Part shown: in pieces, positions 16,824 through 26,548 of the stretch
How the letters are laid out: the number at the start of each line of letters is the position of its first letter
Position numbering within the stretch: position 1 is the first letter of the stretch
Assembly: GCA_001442925.1 (NCBI GenBank)
Contig: LDXX01000006.1
Span: forward strand, 329,957 to 393,956
DNA: 64,000 bases
Source: Candidatus Kryptonium thompsonii
Lineage (GTDB): Bacteria > Bacteroidota > Ignavibacteria > Kryptoniales > Kryptoniaceae
Direction of reading: 5' to 3'
Notes under the pieces: generated by a model
The model's input: only the letters and a program-made list of their open reading frames with translations
Databases searched by the model: none
Told to the model about the DNA's origin: nothing
Position numbers and translations under genes: made by a program

Positions 16824-17336
16824 ATGATAAATCTTTTATTGCTAATTTTGTTTCTCTTGATCCAAGGTAAGAAACCCGAACAAGTTTTAAGTGAGATTTA
16901 TCCTAATGCGAAAATTGAGATCAAAAACATCGTGATATCAGATTCGCAGGCTGAAAAAGTTAAGGAGTTATCCGGGGTTAAAGTTGAAACAAAACTTATC
17001 ACATTTTATATCGTTAAGGTTAATTCGAAAGTTAAAGCATATGCTTATGTTGATATTCATGTTGTCAGGACTCATCCTGAGGTTGTGTTATATGTTTTAA
17101 ATGAGCGAGGCGAGATTGAGTTGATTCAGATTTTGTCGTTTAAGGAGCCACCGGAGTATAAGGCAGATGAAAATTGGCTGAATTATCTTAAAGGTAAAAC
17201 GCTTGGTAAGGATTTGTTAAAGTTAAGGAAAGATGTACCTAATATGACAGGGGCAACTTTAACTGCAAGGGCGATAACAGATAATGCGAGAAAAGTCATC
17301 GCATTGTGGAAAATAATTTTTGAGGAGGGGAAATGA
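16824..17336 (+). CDS. Secreted FMN-binding domain protein (predicted covalently flavinylated)
   Basis: 170-residue protein with a short signal peptide (hydrophobic residues 1-14) and one FMN-binding domain like those of NqrC and RnfG. The attachment motif MTGATLTARA lies at about residues 142-151; by analogy with NqrC the second Thr of TGAT, Thr145, would receive FMN by a phosphoester bond made by ApbE. The preceding region also has the family's VDIHVVRTHPEVVLYV strand. It would act as a one-flavin electron carrier outside the cytoplasmic membrane. It overlaps the membrane protein gene by ATGA, so the two products are probably made in step and may form a complex. Confidence 0.8.
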   Translation: MINLLLLILFLLIQGKKPEQVLSEIYPNAKIEIKNIVISDSQAEKVKELSGVKVETKLITFYIVKVNSKVKAYAYVDIHVVRTHPEVVLYVLNERGEIELIQILSFKEPPEYKADENWLNYLKGKTLGKDLLKLRKDVPNMTGATLTARAITDNARKVIALWKIIFEEGK

Positions 17337-18298
17337 GGTTCTTCTGGACTGGTGAAACAAAAAATTTTAAGCCGATACATGTTGCAATTTTTCTTTTTAC
17401 AGTTTTTGTCTTTCTATTTTGGATTGGTGCTTTTGTTCATTTTGGAATGAAGTTTGGTTATTCGGTCGAGAAAATTCAATATTATTTTTGGGGTGAGCCC
17501 GATTTCCCAAGCGAAGTCTCAATCGCTCAAGTTTTGGAAGAATCGCATGTAAATCTTTTTGTTGTTGGACTTCTTTTTCTGTGTATCTCTGCTTTGGTTG
17601 TTTATTCAGATATCTCCCCGAGATTAAAATTTGGGTTAATGCTTGCCCTTGCGTTTTCAGGGCTTCTTTACGCTATATCTGATTTGATCATTATTTTTCT
17701 CGGAAGGGAATATGCAGTTTTGAAGCTTTTTATATTTTTGCTCTTTCAAGCTGTGATTTTTTTATCGTTGTTGCTTGTTTGGTTTAAAAGTTCACGGGCT
17801 CAGAAAAATAAAAATAGTATAACTTCAAGATTTCTTGCCATTTTGATTTTTATTTTTGCAATTTTTAACCTTGTTTTCGCTGGCTTGAATTTCACATTAT
17901 TTGCGAACAAAATTGGTTTTACGATCTCCAATGTTTCAGATTACTATCTTGGCAATCCTGAAAAATTTTTAAAACCGAAATCCATTTCTGGGCTCGTTGA
18001 AATTGCTTATATTCATTTCCTGCCGATGGCTCTTTATCTGATAACGCTTGTACATTTTGTTTATATCGTCAACGATAAATTTAACATTGCGTTAACTATT
18101 TTGATGTTTATCTCAGCTTTGCTTGATAATTTTGGGGGCATTTTGATCACGCAATTTGGAGGGGCATTTGCTGGTGTTAAGTTGTTTTCGTTTTTTACTT
18201 TACAATTTCTGCTTTTGCTTTCGTCGGCAATTTTAATCTATAAATTGGTCGTGCTTAAATTTAGCTCAAATAGCCTGCGACATCACCAAAGGATTTAA
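17333..18298 (+). CDS. Internally duplicated eight-helix membrane protein
   Basis: 321-residue membrane protein that I cannot assign to a named family. It has about eight hydrophobic helices arranged as two homologous halves (about residues 20-165 and 175-315). Both halves contain G-[YF]-[ST]-[VI]-x5-Y-x2-G-x-P followed by a soluble loop and then an aligned His: His72 in EESHVNLF and His228 in AYIHFLPM. Each half ends in a long Phe/Leu-rich helix. A further His36 lies at the end of helix 1 and another in LVHFVY. The strong ribosome site GAGGAGGGG and the overlap with the FMN-binding gene suggest partnership. Paired His residues in a duplicated bundle would suit heme b or quinone chemistry, which is inference. 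Confidence 0.7.
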   Translation: MRFFWTGETKNFKPIHVAIFLFTVFVFLFWIGAFVHFGMKFGYSVEKIQYYFWGEPDFPSEVSIAQVLEESHVNLFVVGLLFLCISALVVYSDISPRLKFGLMLALAFSGLLYAISDLIIIFLGREYAVLKLFIFLLFQAVIFLSLLLVWFKSSRAQKNKNSITSRFLAILIFIFAIFNLVFAGLNFTLFANKIGFTISNVSDYYLGNPEKFLKPKSISGLVEIAYIHFLPMALYLITLVHFVYIVNDKFNIALTILMFISALLDNFGGILITQFGGAFAGVKLFSFFTLQFLLLLSSAILIYKLVVLKFSSNSLRHHQRI

Positions 18299-18307
18299 AC
18301 TCTTCTT

Positions 18308-19147
18308 TTAGCTTCCCCAATCACGAGCATATCTGAAGTCGATGTTTATTGTTCTGTAAGAAATTTTTGCAATTATCGGTGGTCTTCTCTTGAATTGATT
18401 CCTTTGAACCATGAGTTTTACTCTTTCGATCATATTTTTGTCAAACCCGAGCTCGATTAATTCATCATCTGTTTTTCGTTCGTCAACCATGAAGTATAAA
18501 AGTTTGTCGACAACTCTATATGACAGGCCAAGTTCATCCTCATCTGTTTGTCCAATCCAAAGGTCAGCAGTTGGTTTTTTGTCAATTATTTTTCTTGGCA
18601 CACCAAGTTCTTCAGCAAGTTGCCAAACCTGCGTTTTATAAAGATCCCCAAGTGGATTTATTGCGCTTGCCATATCACCGTAAAGAGTTCCGTATCCAAG
18701 CAAAAGCTCAGTTTTATTACTTGTTCCAATTACAAGGGCTTTTTCCCTTGCGGAGAGATCATAAAGAACAATCATTCGCATCCTTGCCATCACATTTCCT
18801 TGTCTAACTCTATCCATATCTGGAAACTTTTCAAAGTAGGGATCGCACATCGGTGTTATGTCAACAAATTCACTTTTAATTCCGAGATTTGAGATCACAA
18901 GTTTTGCATCCTCAATGCTATCTGGTGAGCTTGTTTTATATGGCATTATAACGCCAAGGACATTTTCAGGCCCCAAAGCTTCAGCGGAAAGATAAGCAGA
19001 GACAGCGGAATCCACACCGCCAGAGACCCCAATGACACCCTTTTTAAGCCCAAACCTTGTTGTTTCTTTCCTGATGAAATCGACAAGGATTTTTCTAACT
19101 ATTTTCATATTGAGTTTTAGATCTTTTGCTTTTCCAAGTATTTCCAT
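18308..19147 (-). CDS. nadE: NH3-dependent NAD+ synthetase
   Basis: Makes NAD+ from deamido-NAD+, ATP and ammonia, the last step of NAD synthesis. The PP-loop [15 protein letters not shown] is near residue 42, [18 protein letters not shown] near 140 and [13 protein letters not shown] after it. At 279 residues it lacks the N-terminal glutaminase domain, so it uses free ammonia. AAGGAG lies upstream of the ATG at 19147. It is the third gene of a tight minus-strand group with sppA and the fused sugar enzyme (13-base gap), and converges with the membrane protein gene. Confidence 0.93.
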   Translation of the reverse strand: MEILGKAKDLKLNMKIVRKILVDFIRKETTRFGLKKGVIGVSGGVDSAVSAYLSAEALGPENVLGVIMPYKTSSPDSIEDAKLVISNLGIKSEFVDITPMCDPYFEKFPDMDRVRQGNVMARMRMIVLYDLSAREKALVIGTSNKTELLLGYGTLYGDMASAINPLGDLYKTQVWQLAEELGVPRKIIDKKPTADLWIGQTDEDELGLSYRVVDKLLYFMVDERKTDDELIELGFDKNMIERVKLMVQRNQFKRRPPIIAKISYRTINIDFRYARDWGS

Positions 19148-19160
19148 ACTTGCTCCTTAG

Positions 19161-20747
19161 TTAGTTTGACTTAATTTCGGTTACTTTATTCCCTTTCTTT
19201 TGGTAAACCCTTTTACATTTTTCACATTTTGCTTTTCCTTTTTTGAAATTTAATTTTTCACCGCATTCACATATCCATCCGTTTATTTTCGCTGGAATGC
19301 CTGTCACAATTGCATAATCGGGCACATCTTTTGTAACTACAGCACCAGCACCAACCATTGCCCATTTTCCAATTGTTATGCCACATAAAATTGTCGCATT
19401 CGCCCCAATTGTTGCACCTTCTTTGACCAATGTCGGGATCCATTTTCCACCCTTGGGATATTTTGCCCTTGGGTTTAAATCGTTTGTGAAAACTGCAGAA
19501 GGTCCAACAAAAACATAATCTTCAAGCGTGACAAGGTCATAAACCGAGACATTATTTTGAAGTTTGACGCCGTTTCCAAGCACTGCTCTTGAACCGACAA
19601 AACAATTTTGCCCGATGACGCAATTTTTCCCAATCTTTGCACCTTTCATTATGTGAGAGAAATGCCATATCTTTGTTCCTTCACCAATCTCACATGGTTC
19701 ATCGATTATTGCTGTTTCATGTGCGTAGAACTTTTCATTCATTTTTAAAGTTATCCCATTATTTTGTAATGATTTGCTTGCAAGGTCAAGTATTTTTAAA
19801 ACTCGTAAGGCTTCATATCCATCGGTTAAAGGTTTTTTTCTTTTATTGACACATTCAATAAAATGGGCGCATGCGTTTTTCAATGGTTCTTCTTTTTCAA
19901 TTTCAACTACTTCAGCATCCGCCTTTTTAGCAATGGGCAGATCACCAATCCATTCGACTTTGTGTGGATATAGGACAAGTTTATTTTCTGGTTCGGTATC
20001 GTTAAAGACAGCCATTTTTTGGGTTCCAATTATAACCAGTTTTTGTTCTTTATACGGGTGAAGCCAACTCACGAAGATATGAGCTCTTACATCGTTTTTA
20101 AATTCGAGATATGTTAAGGTGACATCATACGGGATTTTAAAGTTTGAGTTTGTGTCAACTGTGTTTGGAAAAAGATAATTTTTCCCAAATGATGAGATTT
20201 TATTTGGCATATCGCCGACGATTGAAAGTATAAGTGAAATATCGTGTGGGGCAAAGCTCCAAAGCGTATTTTCTTCTTTTCTAAATTTGCCAAAGTTTAA
20301 TCTATTGGAATAAATGTATTTTATCTCGCCAATCTCACCAGAGTGAATTAAATTTTTCAACTTTATGACAGCGGGGTGATAATGAAGGACATGGTCAACC
20401 ATTAAGATTAAATTTTTCTCATCCGAAATTTTCACAAGCTCAATTGCTTCTTCGAGTTTTAGGGTGAGTGGTTTCTCAACGAACACATCTCTTCCAGAGA
20501 GAAGAAACATTTTGGCGAGTTCGAAATGCGTTTCAGATGGTGTTGCAATTGCAACTGCTTTAATATCAGGGTCGTTTATGACCTCTTCAATTGAGTTGGT
20601 GTATTTAGCTGGAAATTTACCTTTTAGTTCATTGTAATTTGTCTCATTGATATCGCACACCATCTTCAGGACACCTAATTCAAAAAAGTTTCTCACAAGA
20701 TTTTTGCCCCAGTCTCCAGAGCCGATGACTGCGATAAATTTTTCCAT
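19161..20747 (-). CDS. Fused Gfo/Idh/MocA dehydrogenase and left-handed beta-helix acetyltransferase
   Basis: 528-residue two-enzyme protein. Residues ~1-325 are an NAD-dependent sugar dehydrogenase: [13 protein letters not shown]ossmann start, VEKPLTL catalytic Lys motif and a C-terminal alpha/beta domain. Residues ~330-500 are a hexapeptide-repeat acyltransferase ([42 protein letters not shown]). The last ~30 residues form a four-Cys knuckle: CECGEKL and CEKCKR. The pairing matches WlbA/WbpB plus WlbB/WbpD, which successively oxidise UDP-GlcNAcA at C3 and acetylate the 3-amino product on the way to UDP-diacetamido uronic acid of O-antigens. The aminotransferase step is not in the window. 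It starts two bases after the sppA stop. Confidence 0.85.
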   Translation of the reverse strand: MEKFIAVIGSGDWGKNLVRNFFELGVLKMVCDINETNYNELKGKFPAKYTNSIEEVINDPDIKAVAIATPSETHFELAKMFLLSGRDVFVEKPLTLKLEEAIELVKISDEKNLILMVDHVLHYHPAVIKLKNLIHSGEIGEIKYIYSNRLNFGKFRKEENTLWSFAPHDISLILSIVGDMPNKISSFGKNYLFPNTVDTNSNFKIPYDVTLTYLEFKNDVRAHIFVSWLHPYKEQKLVIIGTQKMAVFNDTEPENKLVLYPHKVEWIGDLPIAKKADAEVVEIEKEEPLKNACAHFIECVNKRKKPLTDGYEALRVLKILDLASKSLQNNGITLKMNEKFYAHETAIIDEPCEIGEGTKIWHFSHIMKGAKIGKNCVIGQNCFVGSRAVLGNGVKLQNNVSVYDLVTLEDYVFVGPSAVFTNDLNPRAKYPKGGKWIPTLVKEGATIGANATILCGITIGKWAMVGAGAVVTKDVPDYAIVTGIPAKINGWICECGEKLNFKKGKAKCEKCKRVYQKKGNKVTEIKSN

Positions 20748-20749
20748 TT

Positions 20750-23116
20750 TTATTCAAAAAGTTTATTTAGAAACAAGTTTCTCAGCATTGATTTTATAAA
20801 TCCATCTTGAGTTCCAAAAAGTGACGGCACTGGATAAAACTTAACATCATACTTTGCTTTTATTCTGGCTTTTTCCCTTGCGAAGTCAACGGCGCTTTTC
20901 AATCCCCCAAGTTCATCAACGAGTTTTAAATCCAATGCCTGCGTTCCAGTGTAGACCTTACCTTGCGCTAATTTTTCAACATCATCAAGCGTCATGTTTC
21001 TGTTTTCCGCAACCTTTTGTTTGAATCCAAGATAGGTGTATTGAAGTGCGTTTTCAATTCCTTTTCTTTCAATTTCATTCCAGTGCCTTGTTGTAGAAAA
21101 CATATCAGCGTGGTCACCTTTTTTGTATGTTTCAATTTTTATTTTCATGTTTTCATAAAGTTTCTCAAGCACCGGCTTTGAGTAGACAACCCCTATGCTT
21201 CCAGTTAAAGTTCCGGGGTTTGCAAAAATTCTATCAGAACTGCAAGCGACATAATAGCCACCACTTGCAGCGACATTGCCGAACGATACTACCACTGGTT
21301 TTTTCTTTCTCGCTTCTTTTAGGGCAGAGTAGATTTCATTTGAAGCGAGCGCTGAACCGCCACCACTGTTAACTCTTAAAATTATTGCTTTTATGCTCTT
21401 ATCTTTCACCGCTGAATTGATCTGTTTAACTACGGTTTCTGAACCTGTTAATCTTTCATTTAATAGTGGGAAAGGCAGTGGGGGTTGGCTTTCACCAGTA
21501 ACTATCGCACCATGAACACCTATGACGGCAATCTTCGGGATTATTCCCCAAGTCTTATCCCAGTATTTTCTTTTATCAAGTTTTGTCAAGTTGATATTTT
21601 CGTCGTCTCGATTGTTTGCGAGTTTATTAATCATTTTTTTAGCTTCGTTGTAAAAACCAATCTCATCAACAATCCCAAGTTCCTTAGCCCTTGGAGGTAT
21701 TAAACCGCCTGAAATTTCTTCGATGGTTTCATCCGTGAAGTTTATATTTCTTGATTTTGAGATTTGCTCTATCATTTGCTTGTGTATTTCATCGACGAGA
21801 CCTTCAATTAGTTTTGCCTGATTTGGAGTTGCCGAGTCAGTGTAAAATGAGTGGAAGGTCGATTTATATTCACCTGCCGTCATCGCATCCCATTCGATGC
21901 CGAATTTTTCAAAGAAGCTCTTTAATCTTGACACATCGATAACAGCTCCATATCCGACTATCATACACTCTGGTGCGATGACGATTTTATCGGCGACACT
22001 CGCAAGATAAAGTTCATTTACACCAGCCATTTCGCCACCAAGATAAGCGACAACAGGTTTTCCTGCCTTTTTAACTTTTTTAACTGCTTCGGCAAGTTCT
22101 TGAGTTAAGCCTTCAAGTTCATAAAGTTTGATTTCGCCCGTAAATGGATAAATTTTCAAAAGCAAACCATTTATATCTTTATCCGTTGATGCTTTTTCGA
22201 TTTCATCTATTAAATCGTGCACGCTCTTTCTTGGCTTTGAGAAGATAGATGGTTGTTCTTTATAATCTGGTATGACACCACGAATTTCAACCTCAGCAAT
22301 TTTCTTGACAGGGTAGATGAATGTGTTCATAACTTCTCGTGTGAAGAATGTCGATGCTGTCGCCTTTATGTTTGAGTTTTCAAAGTCAGTGAAAATTTTA
22401 AATCCAACATTTTGAAGATTTATCGAGAATCCGAAGATGAAGGTTTTCTTATCCGAAAAAGTTTTGGTGTTGTCAAGCATTGCGTATAAGTTTAAGCCAT
22501 TAACTATTTTAAGTTCGGCTCCAAATTTGAAGTTTTTTGGTTTTTGTTTTTCTTTAAGGATTAAATCTGATGATAGGGTTAAGATGTCGTTTCCGAACGG
22601 CCGAATTCCAATCCCAGCGGTATATCTTTTTTCAAGGGGCGTATTTTGAAAATATCGTCCAGTTAAATTATGTGCCACAAAAGAAATTGATATGAAATTG
22701 AAAGGTCTCGAAATCACGCCAGCATTTATTGATGTTTTGAATTTTTCGCCACCAATTTTAAAATAGTCAAGTCCAACTCCAAACGAAAAACCTTCACCAC
22801 CAAAGCCAGTCGAAGATGAAATCAAAAGTGAAGTTGAATCTCCAAGCCTGACGCTTTTCATTCCTATTCCAAGATTCATCGTTTGCAGGAATAAACCAGT
22901 CTCATAGTTTTTGACGGAAAATTTTCTCAGAGATGATAGATAGACCGCAAAGTTTATCTTGTGTCTGAAACCCATATTTGCTGGATTAACCCTTAAGCCT
23001 TCGGAGCCATCCGATGTAGCTGTGAAAAGATATCTTTCAAAGCTTGGTATGTAAAGATTTTGAGCTGTGGAGAGGGTGGTCCATAAAATTAACAAGGTTA
23101 AAAGTTTTAACTTCAT
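20750..23116 (-). CDS. sppA: SppA-type signal peptide peptidase with N-terminal beta-barrel domain
   Basis: 788 residues with a signal peptide (1-19, ending STAQ). Residues ~20-265 form alternating strands like PorV/FadL-type outer-membrane barrels and begin with RVNPANMGF, typical of such barrels. Residues ~275-780 are a complete double-domain SppA: the catalytic Lys in GEYKST is Lys418 and the nucleophile in AASGGYY is Ser618, the same 200-residue separation as in E. coli SppA (209/409). SppA degrades cleaved signal peptides. The usual N-terminal membrane helix is replaced by the barrel, which would place this protease at the outer membrane. The ATG at 23116 (AAGGA upstream) is preferred to the TTG at 23122. 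Confidence 0.85.
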   Translation of the reverse strand: MKLKLLTLLILWTTLSTAQNLYIPSFERYLFTATSDGSEGLRVNPANMGFRHKINFAVYLSSLRKFSVKNYETGLFLQTMNLGIGMKSVRLGDSTSLLISSSTGFGGEGFSFGVGLDYFKIGGEKFKTSINAGVISRPFNFISISFVAHNLTGRYFQNTPLEKRYTAGIGIRPFGNDILTLSSDLILKEKQKPKNFKFGAELKIVNGLNLYAMLDNTKTFSDKKTFIFGFSINLQNVGFKIFTDFENSNIKATASTFFTREVMNTFIYPVKKIAEVEIRGVIPDYKEQPSIFSKPRKSVHDLIDEIEKASTDKDINGLLLKIYPFTGEIKLYELEGLTQELAEAVKKVKKAGKPVVAYLGGEMAGVNELYLASVADKIVIAPECMIVGYGAVIDVSRLKSFFEKFGIEWDAMTAGEYKSTFHSFYTDSATPNQAKLIEGLVDEIHKQMIEQISKSRNINFTDETIEEISGGLIPPRAKELGIVDEIGFYNEAKKMINKLANNRDDENINLTKLDKRKYWDKTWGIIPKIAVIGVHGAIVTGESQPPLPFPLLNERLTGSETVVKQINSAVKDKSIKAIILRVNSGGGSALASNEIYSALKEARKKKPVVVSFGNVAASGGYYVACSSDRIFANPGTLTGSIGVVYSKPVLEKLYENMKIKIETYKKGDHADMFSTTRHWNEIERKGIENALQYTYLGFKQKVAENRNMTLDDVEKLAQGKVYTGTQALDLKLVDELGGLKSAVDFAREKARIKAKYDVKFYPVPSLFGTQDGFIKSMLRNLFLNKLFE

Positions 23117-23241
23117 TCTCAATTCCTTGTTTTATTTTTGTTTCGCTTAAAATTAAGCAAAGTAAAGGCGATATTCAATTTTTAAAATGCAAAATCTTTT
23201 GATTAGATTTACGGGAGTAAAAATAAAATTGTTGCGAGACC

Positions 23242-23631
23242 ATGGAGGAGAGAAAACTTAAATATGGTGAAGAGGCAATACTCAATGCTCAGCTTGAAAC
23301 ATGGGAAAATCCATATCCCGATAGGGATTACAAGATTGAAATAACCTTTCCTGAATTTACTTGTCTTTGTCCAAGGTCTGGGTATCCTGATTTTGCAACT
23401 ATAAAGATAGTTTATATCCCCGATAAATATATCGTTGAGCTTCGCTCTTTAAAACTTTACCTTAACAAATACCGAAGTGAATACATCTCCCACGAGGCAG
23501 CGACAAATAAAATCTATGATGATCTTGAGAAAATTTTGAAGCCGAGGTTTCTTGAGGTTGTTGGGGATTGGAATCCACGTGGAAATGTAAAGACGATAAT
23601 TACAGTTTCATCAAAAGATAAACAACGCTAG
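23242..23631 (+). CDS. queF: NADPH-dependent 7-cyano-7-deazaguanine reductase
   Basis: Reduces preQ0 to preQ1 in queuosine synthesis. The 129-residue size marks the short unimodular class. [15 protein letters not shown] holds the catalytic Cys and the Asp that follows it, and [14 protein letters not shown] contains the QueF signature E-[LS]-[RK]-[14 protein letters not shown] supplies the substrate-binding His-Glu. It stands alone, divergent from sppA; no other queuosine genes are in the window. I see no preQ1 riboswitch in the 119-base divergent gap. Confidence 0.93.
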   Translation: MEERKLKYGEEAILNAQLETWENPYPDRDYKIEITFPEFTCLCPRSGYPDFATIKIVYIPDKYIVELRSLKLYLNKYRSEYISHEAATNKIYDDLEKILKPRFLEVVGDWNPRGNVKTIITVSSKDKQR

Positions 23632-23760
23632 AATTGATTAAATAGCCGTTAAAGTAAGGTTGCAATTTTTGATGCTTTAAAGCTTAAAACTTTATGTATC
23701 AATTTGTCGAATTTTTCAAGGAGCTCATTTTCCATTTAAACTCCAAATCTAACTATGCGT

Positions 23761-24555
23761 TTATCTTCTTTCGTTTTTGTTAAGTCCCTTTTTTATTATT
23801 TCCAGCATTTGCTGATGAATTAAGCCATTGCTTGCGACGACACCTTTTGTATAAATGCTGAATTTGTTTCCATAAAAATCTGTGATCATTCCACCAGCTT
23901 CTTCGATTATTATCTTTCCAGCTGCCACATCCCACGGATTTAAGTCAACTTCCCAAAATCCATCAAGTCGTCCGCAGGCGACATATACAAGGTCAAGTGC
24001 AGCCGAGCCAAGTCTTCTTATAGCTTGTGCTTCCATAAGGAAGTTAACGAAGTGTTCAACGCAATTGTCGGGATTTTCTTTTACATTGTAAGGGAATCCT
24101 GTCGCAAGCATGCTTTTGATGAGTTTATCTGTTTTTGATACGGAGATTTTTTTGCCGTTGAGAAATGCACCTTTGCCTTTTTCAGCATAAAATAATTCAT
24201 CAAGATTTGGATCGTAGACAACTCCAATTATTACCTCGCCTTTATATTCAAGTGCTATTGAGACGCAGAAGACAGGAAAGGAATGGGTATAGTTTGTCGT
24301 TCCATCGAGCGGGTCAATTATCCATTTATATTCGGAAGTCTTTGATGTTTCACCGCTTTCTTCAGCAAGTATGCTATGGTTTGGGAATTTGCTTTTGATA
24401 AATTCAATTATTTTCTTTTCGGAGCCTTTATCAATTTCAGTGACAAGATTTATCTCTTCTCTTTTTCTTTCTATGTTTTTAACCTTGCCGAGGTTCATCT
24501 TTAGAAATTTTCCTGCCTCTTTCGCAGCCTCTATTGCGACGCTAAGGTAGTCCAT
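23761..24555 (-). CDS. Inositol monophosphatase family protein
   Basis: Mg-dependent phosphatase of the IMPase/SuhB family, 264 residues. ILAEESGE and IDPLDGTTNYTHSFP carry the metal-binding Glu and Asp residues, and NPWDVAAGKIIIEEAGG is the C-terminal signature. The substrate may be inositol phosphate, fructose bisphosphate or another sugar phosphate. In thermophiles, inositol phosphatases also serve di-myo-inositol phosphate synthesis, but no partner gene is present. It is followed on the same strand by nothing coding; the 23632-23760 gap between queF and this gene shows no feature. Confidence 0.88.
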   Translation of the reverse strand: MDYLSVAIEAAKEAGKFLKMNLGKVKNIERKREEINLVTEIDKGSEKKIIEFIKSKFPNHSILAEESGETSKTSEYKWIIDPLDGTTNYTHSFPVFCVSIALEYKGEVIIGVVYDPNLDELFYAEKGKGAFLNGKKISVSKTDKLIKSMLATGFPYNVKENPDNCVEHFVNFLMEAQAIRRLGSAALDLVYVACGRLDGFWEVDLNPWDVAAGKIIIEEAGGMITDFYGNKFSIYTKGVVASNGLIHQQMLEIIKKGLNKNERR

Positions 24556-24573
24556 TTTGAGATCTTTTTTGTT

Positions 24574-25287
24574 TTAAAATTCCAGTTTTTTACTTTCTTC
24601 AGCTCCTGCTATCACAATCACACATTCACCTTTTTTCTTGTTCTCAGATAGATAGTTTATAACTTCAATCACATTTCCCCTTATTATCTCCTCGTCTGGC
24701 ATCGTTAGGTTGTATGCGACGCAAATTTTTCTATCAACCCCAAGAACCATTCCGATATCCTCAAGCACTGGGATGACTCTATATGGCGTTTCAAATATTA
24801 CAACTGTTCTTTGCTCACCCCTTAATCTTCTTAATTCCTCCCTTCTTTTTGCTCTTTTTTGAGACAGCCATCCGTAGTAAACAAATTTTTCGATGTTAAA
24901 TCCTGAAACTATCAATGCAAGTAGAAGTGCAGAAGCTCCCGGGATGGGAACGATTTTAATCCCTTCTTTTATCGCTCTTTTCACAAGTAGGGAACCGGGA
25001 TCTGAAAAAACTGGTGTCCCAGCGTCCGAGATCAAAGCTATGTTTTTGCCTGAATTTAAATCACTTATGATTTTTTCAATCTTTGAATTTTCATTATGTT
25101 CGTTAAGTGTGTCAAGTTCCTTTGGCTCTATTTGATAATTTGATAAAATTCTTTTGCCCTCTTTGAGTTCTTCGCATAGAATGATATCAACCTCTTTTAG
25201 GACCTTTAATGCGCGAAGGGTTATATCATCCGGATTTCCAATTGGGGTTGCAACGAGATAGAGTGTTCCTTTAGAAGGTGCTTCCAT
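24574..25287 (-). CDS. rsmI: 16S rRNA (cytidine-1402 2'-O)-methyltransferase
   Basis: SAM-dependent tetrapyrrole-methylase-fold enzyme that methylates the ribose of C1402 in the ribosomal P site. LVATPIGNPDDITLRAL is the N-terminal signature; ALISDAGTPVFSDPG and PGASALLLAL form the SAM-binding core. The ATG at 25287 (237 residues) is chosen over a TTG at 25314 because it follows the upstream stop by one base (TAAAATG), suggesting termination-reinitiation. It belongs to a compact minus-strand group dut-deacetylase-rsmI-IMPase. Confidence 0.92.
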   Translation of the reverse strand: MEAPSKGTLYLVATPIGNPDDITLRALKVLKEVDIILCEELKEGKRILSNYQIEPKELDTLNEHNENSKIEKIISDLNSGKNIALISDAGTPVFSDPGSLLVKRAIKEGIKIVPIPGASALLLALIVSGFNIEKFVYYGWLSQKRAKRREELRRLRGEQRTVVIFETPYRVIPVLEDIGMVLGVDRKICVAYNLTMPDEEIIRGNVIEVINYLSENKKKGECVIVIAGAEESKKLEF

Positions 25288-25288
25288 T

Positions 25289-26044
25289 TTATTTTTTAAT
25301 TTTGTTTTTGGCAAAATTTATCCGAATGGTAAATTCGGAAAATAAATTTATCAAATTCAACTTGAATTTTTCAAAATTTGAAGCATTGATCTTTCTTCGC
25401 AAAGATGAAATAGTATCAATTGAGTAAACCGCAAATCTATGGTATACCCCATCCAATTTCGTTCCATTTGATAAAGCGTAAACTCCTTCATATCCTAAAT
25501 CAAGTGCAAATTTTACAATTCTTTCGTCATATCTGCTGAAAGGCGGGGCAAATGATTTTACCTTTGTGCCAAGTTTTTTCTCTATCTCATATTTTGAGTT
25601 TCCAAGTTCATACTTGATTCCTTCATCGTCAAGTAAGGTAAGACATACATGGTTTGATGAGTGTGATCCAATTTCCCAACCGTTATCTAAAAGAATGTTA
25701 AGTTCATCCCAATCCAAGTGTTTAAACCTTATCCCGAAGCCAAAATCCCATGTGTTAAGTTTTCCGACGAAGTTTGAAATTACAAAAGCAGTTGCTATAA
25801 AATTATATTTTTTCAGAATTGGGAAGGCGAAGTCGATTACATTTTTATAACCGTCATCAAAGGTTATACAGATAAATTTTTCGTTTGTTGTTTTTAAATT
25901 TCGCGCTTCTGAAACGGTTAGGGATTTATATCCTTCGTTGTGGAGAAATTGGATGTGTTTTTCGAATTGTTTCGGTGTGACCCTTGTTATCCCGATTTCA
26001 AATTTCGTATCGACCTTGTGATATGTTAAAATTGGTATGTTCAT
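25289..26044 (-). CDS. Polysaccharide deacetylase (carbohydrate esterase family 4)
   Basis: Metal-dependent NodB-fold deacetylase of 251 residues. ITFDDGYKN carries the catalytic and metal-binding Asp pair, SHSSNHVC the two metal-binding His residues (H-x3-H), and [11 protein letters not shown] the fourth motif. No signal peptide is visible, so it may act in the cytoplasm or leave without one; possible substrates are peptidoglycan, chitin oligomers or a polysaccharide intermediate. It overlaps the dut stop by ATGA, so translation is coupled to a nucleotide-pool gene with no obvious link. Confidence 0.85.
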   Translation of the reverse strand: MNIPILTYHKVDTKFEIGITRVTPKQFEKHIQFLHNEGYKSLTVSEARNLKTTNEKFICITFDDGYKNVIDFAFPILKKYNFIATAFVISNFVGKLNTWDFGFGIRFKHLDWDELNILLDNGWEIGSHSSNHVCLTLLDDEGIKYELGNSKYEIEKKLGTKVKSFAPPFSRYDERIVKFALDLGYEGVYALSNGTKLDGVYHRFAVYSIDTISSLRRKINASNFEKFKLNLINLFSEFTIRINFAKNKIKK

Positions 26045-26490
26045 ATTCCGGTGTGCCCAAAGCCCCCAGCACCTCTTTTTGTTGCGTTAAGTTCATTCGT
26101 TTCCTCCCACTCGACCTTCGCATATTTCGATACAACCATTTGTGCAATTCTATCCCCACGCTTAACTTTAAACTCTTTTTTGCCAAGGTTTATAAGAATG
26201 ACTTTAATTTCCCCGCGATAATCGGAATCGATTGTTCCAGGTGTGTTGAGAAGTGTTATCCCATGATTTATTGCAAGTCCACTTCTTGGTCTTATTTGGG
26301 CTTCATAACCAGGGGGAAGTTCAATTGCAATTCCAGTTGGTATCATTACAATTTCGCCGGGTTTGATTATCATTTCGTTTTCTATATCAGCGTAAATGTC
26401 CATCCCAGCTGAGCCCTCGGTAGTGTATTGTGGTAATGGTAAATCGTAGTTTTGGCGAAGTCGAGTTATTTTGATTTTTAACTTTTCCAT
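26041..26490 (-). CDS. dut: dUTP diphosphatase
   Basis: Homotrimeric dUTPase that hydrolyses dUTP to dUMP and keeps uracil out of DNA. All five family motifs are present in order: [41 protein letters not shown] and the C-terminal [10 protein letters not shown] that closes over the active site. The 149-residue length is normal. It is first in the minus-strand group and is separated from hppA by a strong terminator. Confidence 0.95.
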   Translation of the reverse strand: MEKLKIKITRLRQNYDLPLPQYTTEGSAGMDIYADIENEMIIKPGEIVMIPTGIAIELPPGYEAQIRPRSGLAINHGITLLNTPGTIDSDYRGEIKVILINLGKKEFKVKRGDRIAQMVVSKYAKVEWEETNELNATKRGAGGFGHTGI

Positions 26491-26509
26491 TTTTGATGTG
26501 AAAATTTTT

Positions 26510-26539
26510 CAAAAGGGGCACTTTTGAGTGCCCCTTTTG
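26510..26539 (-). terminator. 13-bp hairpin terminator between hppA and dut
   Basis: The arms CAAAAGGGGCACT (26510-26522) and AGTGCCCCTTTTG (26527-26539) are perfectly complementary around a four-base loop. The hairpin begins nine bases past the hppA stop in the direction of transcription and separates hppA from dut. Confidence 0.85.
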
Positions 26540-26548
26540 AGCTTTATT

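Noticed and set aside
23123..23241. preQ1 riboswitch ahead of queF
   Set aside because: The AT-rich divergent gap shows no C-rich loop or pseudoknot pattern of a preQ1 aptamer.
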